The notes under the pieces were generated by a model. It did no database searches, was not told the origin of the DNA, and saw only the letters and a list, made by a program, of their open reading frames with translations. This document shows, one piece after another, positions 16,333 through 26,965 of a stretch of 62,358 nucleotides of DNA (the first letter of the stretch is position 1; each line of letters begins with the position of its first letter). A program made the position numbers and the translations under genes. The DNA comes from Bradyrhizobium betae. Lineage in GTDB: Bacteria > Pseudomonadota > Alphaproteobacteria > Rhizobiales > Xanthobacteraceae. Location: NCBI RefSeq assembly GCF_004123905.1, contig NZ_MZXW01000043.1:1-62358 (forward strand). Direction: 5' to 3'.

Positions 16333-17502
16333 ATGAGTGAAGACCACCACACCGAAGATCATGCCGACATCCGCGAAGCCGTCGCAAAGCTGTGCGCGCA
16401 GTTTCCCGGCGAATACTGGCGCAAGCTCGATCGCGAGATGGCCTATCCAAAAGCCTTCGTCGACGCCCTGACTGAGGCCGGCTATCTCTCGGTGCTGATC
16501 CCCGAGGAGTATGGCGGCGCGGGCCTGAAGCTTTCTGCGGCAGCCGCGATCCTCGAAGAGATCCAGCGCGCCGGCTGCAACGGCGGCGGCTGCCATGCCC
16601 AGATGTACACCATGGGCACCGTGCTGCGGCACGGCAACGACGAGCAGAAGGCAAAATATCTGCCGAAGGTCGCGAGCGGCGAATTGCGGCTGCAGGCCTT
16701 CGGCGTCACCGAGCCGACCAGCGGCACCGACACGACCTCACTGAAGACGTTTGCGCGCAAGGACGGCAATGCCGGTTACATCGTCAACGGCCAGAAGATC
16801 TGGACCAGCCGCGCCGAGCATTCCGATTTGATGCTGCTGCTGGCACGCACCACGCCGAAGGACGAGGTCAAGAAGCGCACGGATGGGCTCTCCGTGTTCA
16901 TCGTCGACATGCGCGAGGCCAAGAACAAGGGCCTGGAGATCCGCCCGATCCGCACCATGATGAACCATGCCACCACCGAGGTGTTCTTCACCGACATGAA
17001 GGTACCGGCGGAAAATCTGATCGGCGAGGAAGGCAAGGGCTTTCGCTACATCCTCTCCGGCATGAACGCCGAGCGTATCCTGATCGCCGCCGAATGCGTC
17101 GGCGACGCCAAGTGGTTCATCGCCAAGGCCACTGCTTACGCCAAGGAGCGTGCGGTGTTCGGCCGGCCGATCGGCCAGAATCAAGGCATTCAGTTCCCGA
17201 TCGCCAAGGCCTATGCCGCGATGCGCGCGGCCGAACTGATGGTGAAGGAAGCCACGCGCAAATACGAGGCCGGGCTCGACTGCGGCGCGGAAGCCAACAT
17301 GGCAAAAATGCTGGCGGCGGATGCGTCGTGGGAGGCGGCGAATGCCTGCGTCCAGACCCATGGCGGCTTCGGCTTTGCCGAGGAATACGACGTCGAGCGC
17401 AAATTCCGCGAGACGCGGCTCTACCAGGTGGCGCCGATCTCGACCAACCTCGTGCTGTCCTTCATCGCCGAGCATGTGCTCGGCATGCCCCGCTCGTACT
17501 GA
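16333..17502 (+). CDS. acyl-CoA dehydrogenase
   Basis: This 389-residue flavoprotein would oxidise an acyl-CoA to the 2,3-enoyl-CoA and pass electrons to ETF. Family marks are AFGVTEPTSGTDTTSLKT (FAD and substrate binding), WTSRAEHSDLMLLLART, and the C-terminal QTHGGFGFAEEYDVER with the expected catalytic Glu. GGGAAA lies before the ATG. It is first in a run of four genes with a CoA-transferase, a FAS1-type hydratase and a TPP decarboxylase, opposite a LysR regulator. The acid substrate is probably activated by the neighbouring transferase. The chain length is unknown. Confidence 0.92.
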   Translation: MSEDHHTEDHADIREAVAKLCAQFPGEYWRKLDREMAYPKAFVDALTEAGYLSVLIPEEYGGAGLKLSAAAAILEEIQRAGCNGGGCHAQMYTMGTVLRHGNDEQKAKYLPKVASGELRLQAFGVTEPTSGTDTTSLKTFARKDGNAGYIVNGQKIWTSRAEHSDLMLLLARTTPKDEVKKRTDGLSVFIVDMREAKNKGLEIRPIRTMMNHATTEVFFTDMKVPAENLIGEEGKGFRYILSGMNAERILIAAECVGDAKWFIAKATAYAKERAVFGRPIGQNQGIQFPIAKAYAAMRAAELMVKEATRKYEAGLDCGAEANMAKMLAADASWEAANACVQTHGGFGFAEEYDVERKFRETRLYQVAPISTNLVLSFIAEHVLGMPRSY

Positions 17503-17511
17503 GGCAGCATC

Positions 17512-18609
17512 ATGGGAGCTCTTGACGGGATCAGGGTGATTGCGGTGGAGCAGGCGGTGGCGGCGCCGTTCTGCTCGTCGCGGCTGGCGGATGCCGGCGC
17601 CGAGGTGATCAAGATCGAGCGACCCGAGGGCGATTTCGCCCGCGGCTATGACGCGGCGGCCAAGGGGCAGAGCAGCTATTTCGTCTGGCTCAATCGCGGC
17701 AAGCAATCGGCGGTGGTCGATCTCGCCACGAAAGAAGGCTGCGCCGAGCTGGAGAAGCTGATCGCGAGCGCGGACGTGCTGATCCAGAACCTCAAGCCGG
17801 GCTCGATGGACAAGCTCGGCTTTTCGCGCGAGCGGCTGCTGAAGGACTATCCAAAACTGATCTCGTGCACGATCACCGGCTATGGCGACGACGGTCCCTA
17901 CGCCCACCGCAAGGCCTATGATCTGCTGATCCAGGCCGAGAGCGGGTTGGCTTCGATCACCGGCAATCCTGACGGCGCCTCGCGCGTCGGCATGTCGATC
18001 GTCGACGTCGCAACCGGCGCGACCGCGCATGCCGCCATTCTCGAAGCGCTGATCGGGCGCGGCCGCACCGGCAAGGGTGCCGACATCCGCATCTCCATGT
18101 TCGACGTGATGGCGGACTGGTGCACGGTGCCGCTGCTCAACTCCGAGGCCGGCAATCCGCCCAAGCGCATGGGCCTGCGGCATCCCTCGATCGCGCCCTA
18201 TGGCGTGTTCACCTCAAAGGACGGCAAGGATATTCTGATCTCGATCCAGAGCGAGCGCGAGTGGAAGACGCTGTGCGTCAAGGTGCTCGATCAGCCGGAT
18301 CTGCCGGCCGATCCGCGCGTCGCCAACATGGTCGAGCGCGTGCGCAATCGCGATTTCACCGACACGACGGTTGCGGATGCCTTCGGCAGGATGACGCGCG
18401 ACGAGCTGTTGAAACGGTTGTCGGACGCCGACATCGCCTTTGCCGAGGTCAACACCATGGCTGACCTCACCAACCATCCGCATCTGCGTCGTATTGAAGT
18501 GGATACGCCGAACGGTCGGGTCAGTTATCCCGCACCGGCGCCGATCATCGTCGGCGAGACCCGCAGCTATGGTGCCGTGCCGGCGATCGGCGAACGACCC
18601 AAGAAATAA
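17512..18609 (+). CDS. CaiB/BaiF (class III) CoA-transferase
   Basis: This 365-residue transferase would move CoA between carboxylic acids, or between two carboxylates of one molecule, through an enzyme-bound anhydride. The nucleophilic Asp is expected in RKAYDLLIQAESG, after the conserved GYGDDGPY. The N-terminus MGALDGIRVIAVEQAVAAPFCSSRLADAGAEVIKIE is typical. It starts nine bases after the dehydrogenase stop (GAGG before the ATG), so it is co-transcribed. With the mesaconyl-CoA-hydratase-like gene next door it resembles the mct-meh pair of the 3-hydroxypropionate cycle, though family-level sequence cannot fix the substrate. Confidence 0.9.
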   Translation: MGALDGIRVIAVEQAVAAPFCSSRLADAGAEVIKIERPEGDFARGYDAAAKGQSSYFVWLNRGKQSAVVDLATKEGCAELEKLIASADVLIQNLKPGSMDKLGFSRERLLKDYPKLISCTITGYGDDGPYAHRKAYDLLIQAESGLASITGNPDGASRVGMSIVDVATGATAHAAILEALIGRGRTGKGADIRISMFDVMADWCTVPLLNSEAGNPPKRMGLRHPSIAPYGVFTSKDGKDILISIQSEREWKTLCVKVLDQPDLPADPRVANMVERVRNRDFTDTTVADAFGRMTRDELLKRLSDADIAFAEVNTMADLTNHPHLRRIEVDTPNGRVSYPAPAPIIVGETRSYGAVPAIGERPKK

Positions 18610-18623
18610 CAGAGCGAGGCGTC

Positions 18624-19475
18624 ATGACCGAGAAGCTCGACATCGATCATCTCAGGCAGTGGATCGGCCGCAGCACCGAGGCCACCGACATCGTCACCGC
18701 GCAGCTCGTGATGGGTCTTCGCGCGACGCTGTTCCAGGAGGTCGGCGAACCCAAAAAGGGCGATGCCGCGCCGCTGACGGTGCATTGGTGCCTGGCGCAG
18801 CCGGTGTTTCCGATGTCGATGCTCGGTCCCGACGGCCACCCGACCCGCGGCGGCTTCCTGCCGCCGGTGCCGCTGCCGCGCCGGATGTGGGCCGGCGGCG
18901 AGATCGAGTTTTTGCAGCCGTTACAGGTTGGCGATGAATCGACGCGGACTTCGCGGATCGCCGATGTGCAGGTGAAATCAGGTTCGACCGGCACGCTCTG
19001 CTTCGTCTCTGTCGAGCACAGCATCTCCTCGCCGCGCGGCACCGCCATCCGCGAGCGGCAGGACATCGTCTATCGCGAGATGACTGGCAGCGCGCCCGCT
19101 GGCGGCAAGGCCTCGCCTCCGCCGCCGACCGCGCAGCACCGCGAGACGCATGTGTCGGACCCCGTGCTGCTGTTTCGTTATTCCGCGCTGACGTTCAACG
19201 GCCACCGCATCCACTACGACCGCGATTACGTGACCAAGGTCGAGGGCTATCCGGGCCTGATCTTCCATGGCCCGCTGCAGGCGGCGCTGATCATCGAGAT
19301 GGCGGCGAAGCTGCATCGCGGCAGGGCGCCGAAGAAGTTCACCTATCGCGGCTTGCAGCCGTTGTTCGAGGGCACGGAGTTTTCCGTCAACGCCAATGAG
19401 ACCGAGGCCGGCATGGAGCTGTGGACCGCGAACGCGGAAGGGCAGCCGACGATGAAGGGCACGGCGGTGTGGTGA
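18624..19475 (+). CDS. FAS1-like / MaoC-type hydratase, mesaconyl-C4-CoA hydratase-like
   Basis: This 283-residue double hot-dog protein resembles 3-methylfumaryl-CoA (mesaconyl-C4-CoA) hydratase. The first half carries TVHWCLAQPVFPMSMLGPDGHPTRGGFLPP and MWAGGEIEFL. The second half has RYSALTFNGHRIHYDRDY with the hot-dog catalytic Asp/His region, then YPGLIFHGPLQAALI. It is likely to hydrate the enoyl-CoA product of the upstream dehydrogenase. GAGG lies before the ATG and the gap to the CoA-transferase is 14 bases. A MaoC-like fatty-acyl dehydratase is the alternative. Confidence 0.85.
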   Translation: MTEKLDIDHLRQWIGRSTEATDIVTAQLVMGLRATLFQEVGEPKKGDAAPLTVHWCLAQPVFPMSMLGPDGHPTRGGFLPPVPLPRRMWAGGEIEFLQPLQVGDESTRTSRIADVQVKSGSTGTLCFVSVEHSISSPRGTAIRERQDIVYREMTGSAPAGGKASPPPPTAQHRETHVSDPVLLFRYSALTFNGHRIHYDRDYVTKVEGYPGLIFHGPLQAALIIEMAAKLHRGRAPKKFTYRGLQPLFEGTEFSVNANETEAGMELWTANAEGQPTMKGTAVW

Positions 19476-19486
19476 GCCTCTCTCCT

Positions 19487-19573
19487 CGTCATTGCGAGGA
19501 GCTCTTGCGACGAAGCAATCCAGACTGGCACCGCGGCGGCATTCTGGATTGCTTCGCTGCGCTCGCAATGACG
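19487..19573. repeat. intergenic palindromic repeat, family A (GAGGAGC subtype)
   Basis: The element starts CGTCATTGCGAGGAGC, has a TTGCGACGAAGCAATCC inner left arm, and ends GCTGCGCTCGCAATGACG. It lies inside the catabolic gene run, between the hydratase and the benzoylformate-decarboxylase-like gene, so it may form a stem in the shared transcript. Confidence 0.9.
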
Positions 19574-19615
19574 GGATGGGGCTGATAGCGTCGATCAACA
19601 CAGGGGACGGAAACC

Positions 19616-21238
<1,623 letters not shown>

Positions 21239-21240
21239 GG

Positions 21241-22017
21241 CTACGACGCCAAAAATCCCCCATCCGCCGCGAGCACATGCCCGACGATGTAGGATGACGC
21301 GTCGGACGACAGCCACACCACGGCTTCCGCGACCTCTTCCGGGCTCCCCATCCGCCGCAGCGGCAGGCCGGCGCTGACGGTTGCGATATCGCCGACGCCG
21401 GCGCGCAGCATCATGTCGGTGACGACGCGGCCAGGCGCGATGGCATTGATGCGGATGCCGCGCGGGGCGTTCTCCATCGCCGCCGAGCGCGTCAGCGAGA
21501 TCGCGGCCGCCTTCGAGGCCGAATAGAGCGAGAAGCCGGGATTGGGATTGCGCACGCCGCTGACGGAGGCGTTGACCACGATGCTGCCACTGCCTTTCGC
21601 CAGCATCGCCGGCAATTGGTGGCGCAAGCACAGGAACAACGCGCGGACATTGGTGTCGAACACGCTGTCGTAGATATCCATGCCCTGCTCTTCCAGCGGC
21701 GCGCGGCGCTCCTGGAACCCGGCATTGTTGAAGGCGACGTCGAGCCGTCCGCAGCGCTCGACCGCGGTGCCGACGAGACGCGCCACGTCATCCTCGCGCG
21801 TAATGTCGGTCTTGAGCGCGATCGCCTCCGCACCGAGCGCGCGGCACGCCGAGGCCGTCCCTTCGATCTCGGCTTCGCGCCGGCCCGCAACGATGACCGC
21901 CTCAGCACCCTCTGACGCCATCCGCAGCGCGGTGGCGCGGCCGATGCCGCTGCCGCCGCCCGTGACGAGGCAGACCTTGCCTCTCATCCGCTGACCTGCA
22001 GGCAAAGTTCCGCTCAT
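21241..22017 (-). CDS. SDR family oxidoreductase
   Basis: This 258-residue classical short-chain dehydrogenase has TGGGSGIG for NAD(P), NAG in AFNNAGFQ, a catalytic Ser in VNASVSG and YSASK. The chosen ATG at 22017 lies just outside the palindromic operator. It is divergent from the MarR gene, with their starts 77 bases apart and a 29-base palindrome in between. It is therefore a likely MarR target, perhaps for oxidising a hydroxyl intermediate or detoxifying an aldehyde or ketone. Its stop is two bases from the convergent decarboxylase stop. Confidence 0.9.
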   Translation of the reverse strand: MSGTLPAGQRMRGKVCLVTGGGSGIGRATALRMASEGAEAVIVAGRREAEIEGTASACRALGAEAIALKTDITREDDVARLVGTAVERCGRLDVAFNNAGFQERRAPLEEQGMDIYDSVFDTNVRALFLCLRHQLPAMLAKGSGSIVVNASVSGVRNPNPGFSLYSASKAAAISLTRSAAMENAPRGIRINAIAPGRVVTDMMLRAGVGDIATVSAGLPLRRMGSPEEVAEAVVWLSSDASSYIVGHVLAADGGFLAS

Positions 22018-22052
22018 GACCCACTCCGAGACGCTTGCGCGCGGCGCTGCGC

Positions 22053-22081
22053 GCATATAGTTGTATGATACAACTATATGC
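22053..22081. promoter_or_regulatory. 29-base near-perfect palindromic operator between SDR and MarR genes
   Basis: The left half GCATATAGTTGTAT and right half ATACAACTATATGC are exact reverse complements around a single central base. The site is centred at 22067, between the divergent starts at 22017 and 22095. It is AT-rich in a GC-rich setting and its length suits a MarR dimer. Autoregulation plus repression of the dehydrogenase is the expected arrangement. Confidence 0.8.
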
Positions 22082-22094
22082 CGGGAGTCAAGGC

Positions 22095-22550
22095 ATGGCT
22101 GAGCTTGCACTGATCGACGACATCCGCGCCGCCTCGCGCCTGATGGTGCGGGAACTCGGCTTCATGGATGCGACGGTGGCGGCCTCGGATTATCCGCCCT
22201 CGGCCGTGCACACCATTCTGGAGATCGGCATCCGCGGTCCGCTGACTTCGGGCGAGCTCGGCGAATTCCTGCGGTTGGAAAAATCCAGCGTCAGCCGGAT
22301 GGTGCGCAAGCTGATCGATTGCGGTGAGCTGCGGGAGACGCCGGACGAGCTTGATGCCCGCAGCAAGCTGCTGTCACTGACGGCAAAGGGGCGGCGCACG
22401 CTGGAGGCGCTGCATGCATTTGGTCGGCAGCAGGTGAGCGGCGCGCTGGCGGCGTTGACGGACGCCGAGCAGCGCAAAGTGCGCGAGGGGATGATGCTCT
22501 ATGCGCGGGCGTTGCGGCAGAGCCGGGGGGAGGAAGAGGCGGCGGCGTAG
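22095..22550 (+). CDS. MarR family transcriptional regulator
   Basis: This 151-residue winged-helix regulator has the recognition region GELGEFLRLEKSSVSRMVRKLIDCGELRE and the wing DELDARSKLLSLTAKGRRTL, typical of MarR proteins. I chose the ATG at 22095 (GGAG upstream) because an earlier in-frame start at 22035 would make the operator coding. It should bind the palindrome at 22053-22081 and respond to a small aromatic or lipophilic ligand. The nearest target is the divergent SDR gene. Confidence 0.92.
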   Translation: MAELALIDDIRAASRLMVRELGFMDATVAASDYPPSAVHTILEIGIRGPLTSGELGEFLRLEKSSVSRMVRKLIDCGELRETPDELDARSKLLSLTAKGRRTLEALHAFGRQQVSGALAALTDAEQRKVREGMMLYARALRQSRGEEEAAA

Positions 22551-22562
22551 CCGCACTCTCGG

Positions 22563-22666
22563 TGTCATCGCTCGGCTTGACCGGGCGATCCAGTACTCCG
22601 TGACGACTGTGATTGAACCGTTGGGCCGCGGCGTACTGGATGCCCCGCTTTCGCGGAGCATGACAG
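22563..22666. repeat. intergenic palindromic repeat, family C
   Basis: This element of about 104 bases starts TGTCATCGCTCGGCTTGACC and ends CGCGGAGCATGACA. The inner arms CCAGTA and TACTGG flank a GGGCCGCGGCG centre. It lies between the convergent MarR and SDR genes. Related copies are at 46750-46852 and, cut by the window edge, from 62316. Confidence 0.8.
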
Positions 22667-22690
22667 CGTCAACCGTGGAAGCACCGTCGG

Positions 22691-23485
22691 CTACTTCCCG
22701 AACTCCTCCCGCATTTTCGCCTGGATCTTGGCCATGCCGCCGATCCAGCGGTCGTAGTTCTCGGTCTTCTTGCGCATGTAGCCGAGCACCTGGGGGTGCG
22801 GCAGGATCAGGAACGTCTCTTGCTCGAGGCCGGCGAGCACGTCTTTCGCGACCTGCTCGGGCGTGAGGTCGCCGTCGCCGGATTGCGGGCCCTTCGGAAT
22901 CGAGCGCAGCATGTTGGTGTCGACGCCCTGCGGGCAGAGGATCGAGACCTTGATGTTATCAGCCTTGTGTGAGATCGCGAGATTCTCCGCAAAGCCGACC
23001 GCGGCGTGCTTGGTGGTGGAATAAGCGGGGCTGCCGACCTGCGACAGCAGGCCTGCGGCCGAGATGGTGTTGAGGAAATAGCCGCCGCCGCGCGCCTTCA
23101 TGCGGGGGATGAGATGCCGCGCCGCATAGACATGGGCCATGACGTGGATCGCCCAGCTGCGCTGCCAGGGCTCGTCCGAATTACCGCCGGCATTCACCGA
23201 CATCGGATCGAAGCCGCCGCCGATGCCGGCGTTGGAGCAAAACAGTTCGATCGGACCGAACTGCCGCTCCGTCTCCTCGATGACGTGGGAAACTTCCTTT
23301 TCCTGCGCGACGTCGCATCTGAATGCCGCGCCATCCACCGTGGCGGCAACGGCCCGCGCGTTGGCGGCATCCATGTCCGCGACCACGACCTTGGCGGCAC
23401 CCGCCTTGTGAAACGCTTCGCACAGCGCCTTGCCGATGCCGTTAGCGCCGCCCGTGACGACCACGACCTTGCCGGTCACCTGCAT
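22691..23485 (-). CDS. SDR family oxidoreductase
   Basis: This 264-residue short-chain dehydrogenase has TGGANGIG, CSNAGIGGG, the catalytic Ser in LNTISAAG and YSTTK. A strong AGAGGAGA precedes the ATG. Residues 215-264 form a C-terminal extension rich in charged residues (YMRKKTENYDRWIGGM), resembling SDRs acting on acyl or steroid substrates. It is transcribed alone on the minus strand, following the hemolysin-III gene. The substrate is unknown. Confidence 0.9.
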   Translation of the reverse strand: MQVTGKVVVVTGGANGIGKALCEAFHKAGAAKVVVADMDAANARAVAATVDGAAFRCDVAQEKEVSHVIEETERQFGPIELFCSNAGIGGGFDPMSVNAGGNSDEPWQRSWAIHVMAHVYAARHLIPRMKARGGGYFLNTISAAGLLSQVGSPAYSTTKHAAVGFAENLAISHKADNIKVSILCPQGVDTNMLRSIPKGPQSGDGDLTPEQVAKDVLAGLEQETFLILPHPQVLGYMRKKTENYDRWIGGMAKIQAKMREEFGK

Positions 23486-23534
23486 GCGACGTCTCCTCTT
23501 GTCTTGGCTTCTTATTCCGCTTCGCGGGTCGTGC

Positions 23535-24230
23535 TCAGCTCAACACGAGGTCGAGCACCGCGGTATAATGGCATGCCGCGCCGGCCAAGACAAAGCCGTG
23601 CCAGATCGCATTCTGGAAGCGCAGCCGCCGCCAGGCATGGAAGATCACGCCAAGGCTGTAGAGGAGCCCGCCGGCAAGGATGAAGTCAAGCACCAAGGCG
23701 GGCAGCGCCTTGACCACGGCGTCGTAGAGCATCACGCCGCTCCAGCCCATGGCGAGATAGATGCCGACCGCAACGCGGTCGAACCGGCCGGGATAGCGAA
23801 GCTTCAAGACGATGCCGACGATCGCCACGCACCAGACACAGACCAGCAGCGCCAGCGCGAACACGCTGTCCTTCACTTCCAGAATGAATGGCGTGTAGGT
23901 CGCGGCGATCAGCAGGTAGATCGCGGAATGGTCGAACCGCCGCAGCGCCCATTTGATCGGCGAGACCGGCCAGAGATTATAGGTCGCCGACAGCACCAGC
24001 ATCGAGAGCAGGCCGGCGACATAGATCGAGACACCGACGATGTCGATCGTGTTGGCATAGACCACCGCAAGCACCACCAGGACGGTCGCGGCAATGATAC
24101 CTGAGAGCACGCCGATGGCGTGGATGATTCCGTCGGCAATGATCTCGGCGCGATCGTAGTTCCAGCCGACGGCATCGGCGGCGGCGTGAACGGAGGTGGA
24201 CGCAAGCTGTTTCAGTTGGAAGACGGTCAT
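23535..24230 (-). CDS. hemolysin III / PAQR family membrane protein
   Basis: This is a 231-residue inner-membrane protein with about seven hydrophobic helices. Conserved polar residues are GIIHAIGVLSG near the start, RFDHSAIYLLIAATYTPF in the middle, and FHAWRRLRFQNAIWHGFVLAGAACHY at the end, which supply the His residues thought to bind zinc in this family. The bacterial homologue TrhA has been linked to membrane energetics and lipid homeostasis. Start chosen at the ATG at 24230; an earlier one at 24254 is possible. Confidence 0.88.
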   Translation of the reverse strand: MTVFQLKQLASTSVHAAADAVGWNYDRAEIIADGIIHAIGVLSGIIAATVLVVLAVVYANTIDIVGVSIYVAGLLSMLVLSATYNLWPVSPIKWALRRFDHSAIYLLIAATYTPFILEVKDSVFALALLVCVWCVAIVGIVLKLRYPGRFDRVAVGIYLAMGWSGVMLYDAVVKALPALVLDFILAGGLLYSLGVIFHAWRRLRFQNAIWHGFVLAGAACHYTAVLDLVLS

Positions 24231-24410
24231 GGCAATCCGCAAAGGCTGAGACAATGGCCTCTTCTATGGGTCATTCGGGACCGGCGCGTCGTTCAATCGG
24301 CTGATTTACCGACAAAGGCGGTGGAAGTATGAAGCTTGATTTTCTTCGCGCAATTGCCACTTTTGTGAACAGTCGCACATTCCGCCCGCCCGAGATCCCC
24401 TAACGTTCAT

Positions 24411-25880
24411 ATGGCATTCAGTTTCCAGGATATGGTCGAAGAGGCGCGCCTGTCGGCCCGGGCGCTGATCGACTATGGCGAGCACTTCTTCAACCCGACG
24501 GTGCGGCTTGGCGTCACCGGCCTGTCGCGCGCCGGTAAGACCGTATTCATCACCGCGCTGATCCATGGCCTGACACGCGGCGGCCGTTTTCCGGTGTTCG
24601 AGGCCTATGCCTCGGGCCGGATCGCGCGGGCAAATCTTGCGCCGCAGCCCGACGATGCCGTGCCGCGCTTTGCCTATGAGAACCATCTGCGCGCGCTGAT
24701 CGAGGAGCGGCGCTGGCCGAACTCGACGGTCGACATCAGCGAGCTGCGCCTCGTCATCGACTACCAGCGCCCGAACGGCGCCGACCGCACCCTGACGCTC
24801 GACATCGTCGATTATCCCGGCGAGTGGCTGCTCGACCTGCCGCTGCTGCAAAAGAGTTTTGAGCAATGGTCGGCTGAAAGCTTGGCGCTGTCGCGCGAGG
24901 CGCCGCGCGCGCATCTTGCCGCGGACTGGCACGCGCATCTTGCAACGCTGAAGCCCGAGGCGCGTGAGGACGAGCAGGCCACGCTCACAGCCGCAAAGCT
25001 GTTCAGGGGTTATCTGCAAGCCTGCCGCGACGAGCGCTTTGCAATGAGCCTGCTGCCGCCCGGCCGCTTTCTGATGCCCGGCAATCTCGCCGACACGCCG
25101 GCGCTAACCTTTGCGCCGCTCGACGTACCGGTCGGTGGGCAGGCGCCGGAGGGATCGCTGTGGGCGATGATGGTGCGCCGCTATGAGGCCTACAAGGACG
25201 TGGTGGTGCGGCCGTTCTTTCGCGATCACTTTGCGCGGCTCGATCGCCAGATCGTGCTGGCCGATGCGCTCGCCGCGTTCAACGCCGGACCCGAGGCGCT
25301 GCACGATCTCGAAGCCGCGCTTGCCGGCATTCTCGATTGCTTCAGGATCGGCCGTAGCACGATCCTCTCCAGCCTGTTCCGACCGCGCATCGACCGCATT
25401 CTGTTCGCGGCGACCAAGGCGGATCATCTGCACCGTTCCAGCCACGACCGGCTCGAGGCCGTGCTGCGCCGTACGGTCTCGCGTGCCGTGGCCCGCGCGG
25501 AAGATACCGGCGCGCAGATCGACGTCGTTGCGCTCGCCGCCGTCCGCGCCACGCGCGAGGCGCAGGTCGCGCATGGCCGCGACAAATTGCCCTCCATCCT
25601 GGGAACGCCGGCGGCCGGCGAAAGCGCCGGCGGCGAATTCTTCGACGGCAACACCGAAGTGGCGACCTTTCCGGGCGATTTGCCACTCGATCCCGAGCCG
25701 CTGTTCAACGGCACGAATGCGTTCCGCGGATTGTCTACAGAGGCCGCGGAGAAGAGCGATTTCCGCTTCCTGCGCTTCCGTCCGCCAAAACTCGAACGCG
25801 AGGGAAATGACGAGCCGACGCTGCCACACATCCGCCTCGACCGTGCCTTGCAGTTCCTGATCGGAGACAGACTGTCATGA
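24411..25880 (+). CDS. ycjX: YcjX family P-loop GTPase-like protein (DUF463)
   Basis: This 489-residue cytoplasmic protein has a Walker A-type loop GVTGLSRAGKTVFITALIHGL near residue 35 and a DIVDYPGEWLLDLPLL switch or Walker B region near 125-140, as in YcjX. The C-terminal part contains FAATKADHLHR, an NKxD-like segment. In enterobacteria ycjX is in the phage-shock (psp) region with ycjF, but no pspA is seen here. The stop overlaps the start of the ycjF-like gene by four bases (ATGA), so the two are translated together. Confidence 0.92.
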   Translation: MAFSFQDMVEEARLSARALIDYGEHFFNPTVRLGVTGLSRAGKTVFITALIHGLTRGGRFPVFEAYASGRIARANLAPQPDDAVPRFAYENHLRALIEERRWPNSTVDISELRLVIDYQRPNGADRTLTLDIVDYPGEWLLDLPLLQKSFEQWSAESLALSREAPRAHLAADWHAHLATLKPEAREDEQATLTAAKLFRGYLQACRDERFAMSLLPPGRFLMPGNLADTPALTFAPLDVPVGGQAPEGSLWAMMVRRYEAYKDVVVRPFFRDHFARLDRQIVLADALAAFNAGPEALHDLEAALAGILDCFRIGRSTILSSLFRPRIDRILFAATKADHLHRSSHDRLEAVLRRTVSRAVARAEDTGAQIDVVALAAVRATREAQVAHGRDKLPSILGTPAAGESAGGEFFDGNTEVATFPGDLPLDPEPLFNGTNAFRGLSTEAAEKSDFRFLRFRPPKLEREGNDEPTLPHIRLDRALQFLIGDRLS

Positions 25881-26905
25881 ACGACCGATCGAAGCCACGG
25901 CGGCCGGCGACGTTCCGACTCGATGATCCCGGCGTCGTCGTCACCGAGGCCGACGAGACGGCCCGGCTCGGCCGCACCACCATCCAGATCACGCCGGAGC
26001 ACGATCCTCAGGCTCTGCCGGTGCCGATCGATCCCGCGCTGCCGGCACGACGTGGCTTTCCCTGGGGGACGCTGTTCTGGGGCGGCCTCGCCGGGCTGAC
26101 GCTGCTCGGCACCGGACTCGGCGTCGTGCATCTGATCGAGGATCTGTTCGCGCGCAGCGAAAGCCTCGGCTTCGTCGGCGTTGCCTTCGCCTTCGTCACC
26201 ACGCTCGCACTCGCAGTGGTGATCGGGCGCGAGGCGTTTGGGCTGGCGCGCCTTGCGACCATCGAAAAACTGCATCAGCGCGCAGCCGCCGTCCTTGCAA
26301 GCGACGATCGCAAGGAGAGCCGGATCATCGTGCAGGACCTCCTGAAGATCGCACACCAAAATCCGCAGCTCGCGCGCGCCCGCGGCACGCTGGAGAGCCA
26401 CACCGGCGAGATTATCGACGGCGCCGACATGATTCGCCTGGCCGAGCGCGAATTGATGTCGCCGCTGGATGCGGAGGCGCGGCGGCTGGTGTCGTCGGCC
26501 GCGCAAAAAGTCTCTATCGTGACCGCGGTGTCGCCGCGCGCGCTGATCGACGTGCTGTTCGTGTTCGTGGCGTCGCTCCGCCTGATCCGCCAGCTTGCCT
26601 ATCTCTACGGCGGCCGCCCCGGCGCGCTCGGCATGATCCGCCTGCTCCGCCACGTCATCGCCCATCTCGCCATCACCGGCGGCATGGCCGCAAGCGACAG
26701 CCTGGTACAGCAGATGCTCGGCCACGGGATCGCGGCAAAGCTGTCGCAACGGCTGGGCGAAGGCATGCTGAACGGATTGCTGACGGCGCGGCTTGGCTTG
26801 GCTGCGATCGACGTGACACGGCCGCTGCCGTTCGCGGCGCTGCCGCCGCCAAAATTGTCGGACCTCGCGACGGATTTGTTGCGGAAGAAGGACGACGAGG
26901 AGTAG
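25877..26905 (+). CDS. ycjF: YcjF family membrane protein (DUF697)
   Basis: This is a 342-residue protein with two transmembrane helices at about residues 55-75 and 95-115 (GTLFWGGLAGLTLLGTGLGV and VGVAFAFVTTLALAVVIGREAFGL) and a C-terminal DUF697 domain ending in hydrophobic helices. The pairing with YcjX is conserved across proteobacteria, and both are presumed stress proteins at the inner membrane. The short Asp/Glu/Lys-rich tail ends near a partial repeat. Confidence 0.9.
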   Translation: MNDRSKPRRPATFRLDDPGVVVTEADETARLGRTTIQITPEHDPQALPVPIDPALPARRGFPWGTLFWGGLAGLTLLGTGLGVVHLIEDLFARSESLGFVGVAFAFVTTLALAVVIGREAFGLARLATIEKLHQRAAAVLASDDRKESRIIVQDLLKIAHQNPQLARARGTLESHTGEIIDGADMIRLAERELMSPLDAEARRLVSSAAQKVSIVTAVSPRALIDVLFVFVASLRLIRQLAYLYGGRPGALGMIRLLRHVIAHLAITGGMAASDSLVQQMLGHGIAAKLSQRLGEGMLNGLLTARLGLAAIDVTRPLPFAALPPPKLSDLATDLLRKKDDEE

Positions 26906-26965
26906 TTCTTCGCGCCACGCGCACGCTGCACCCTCGTCCCTTGTGGGAGAGGGTGGCTCGCCGCG

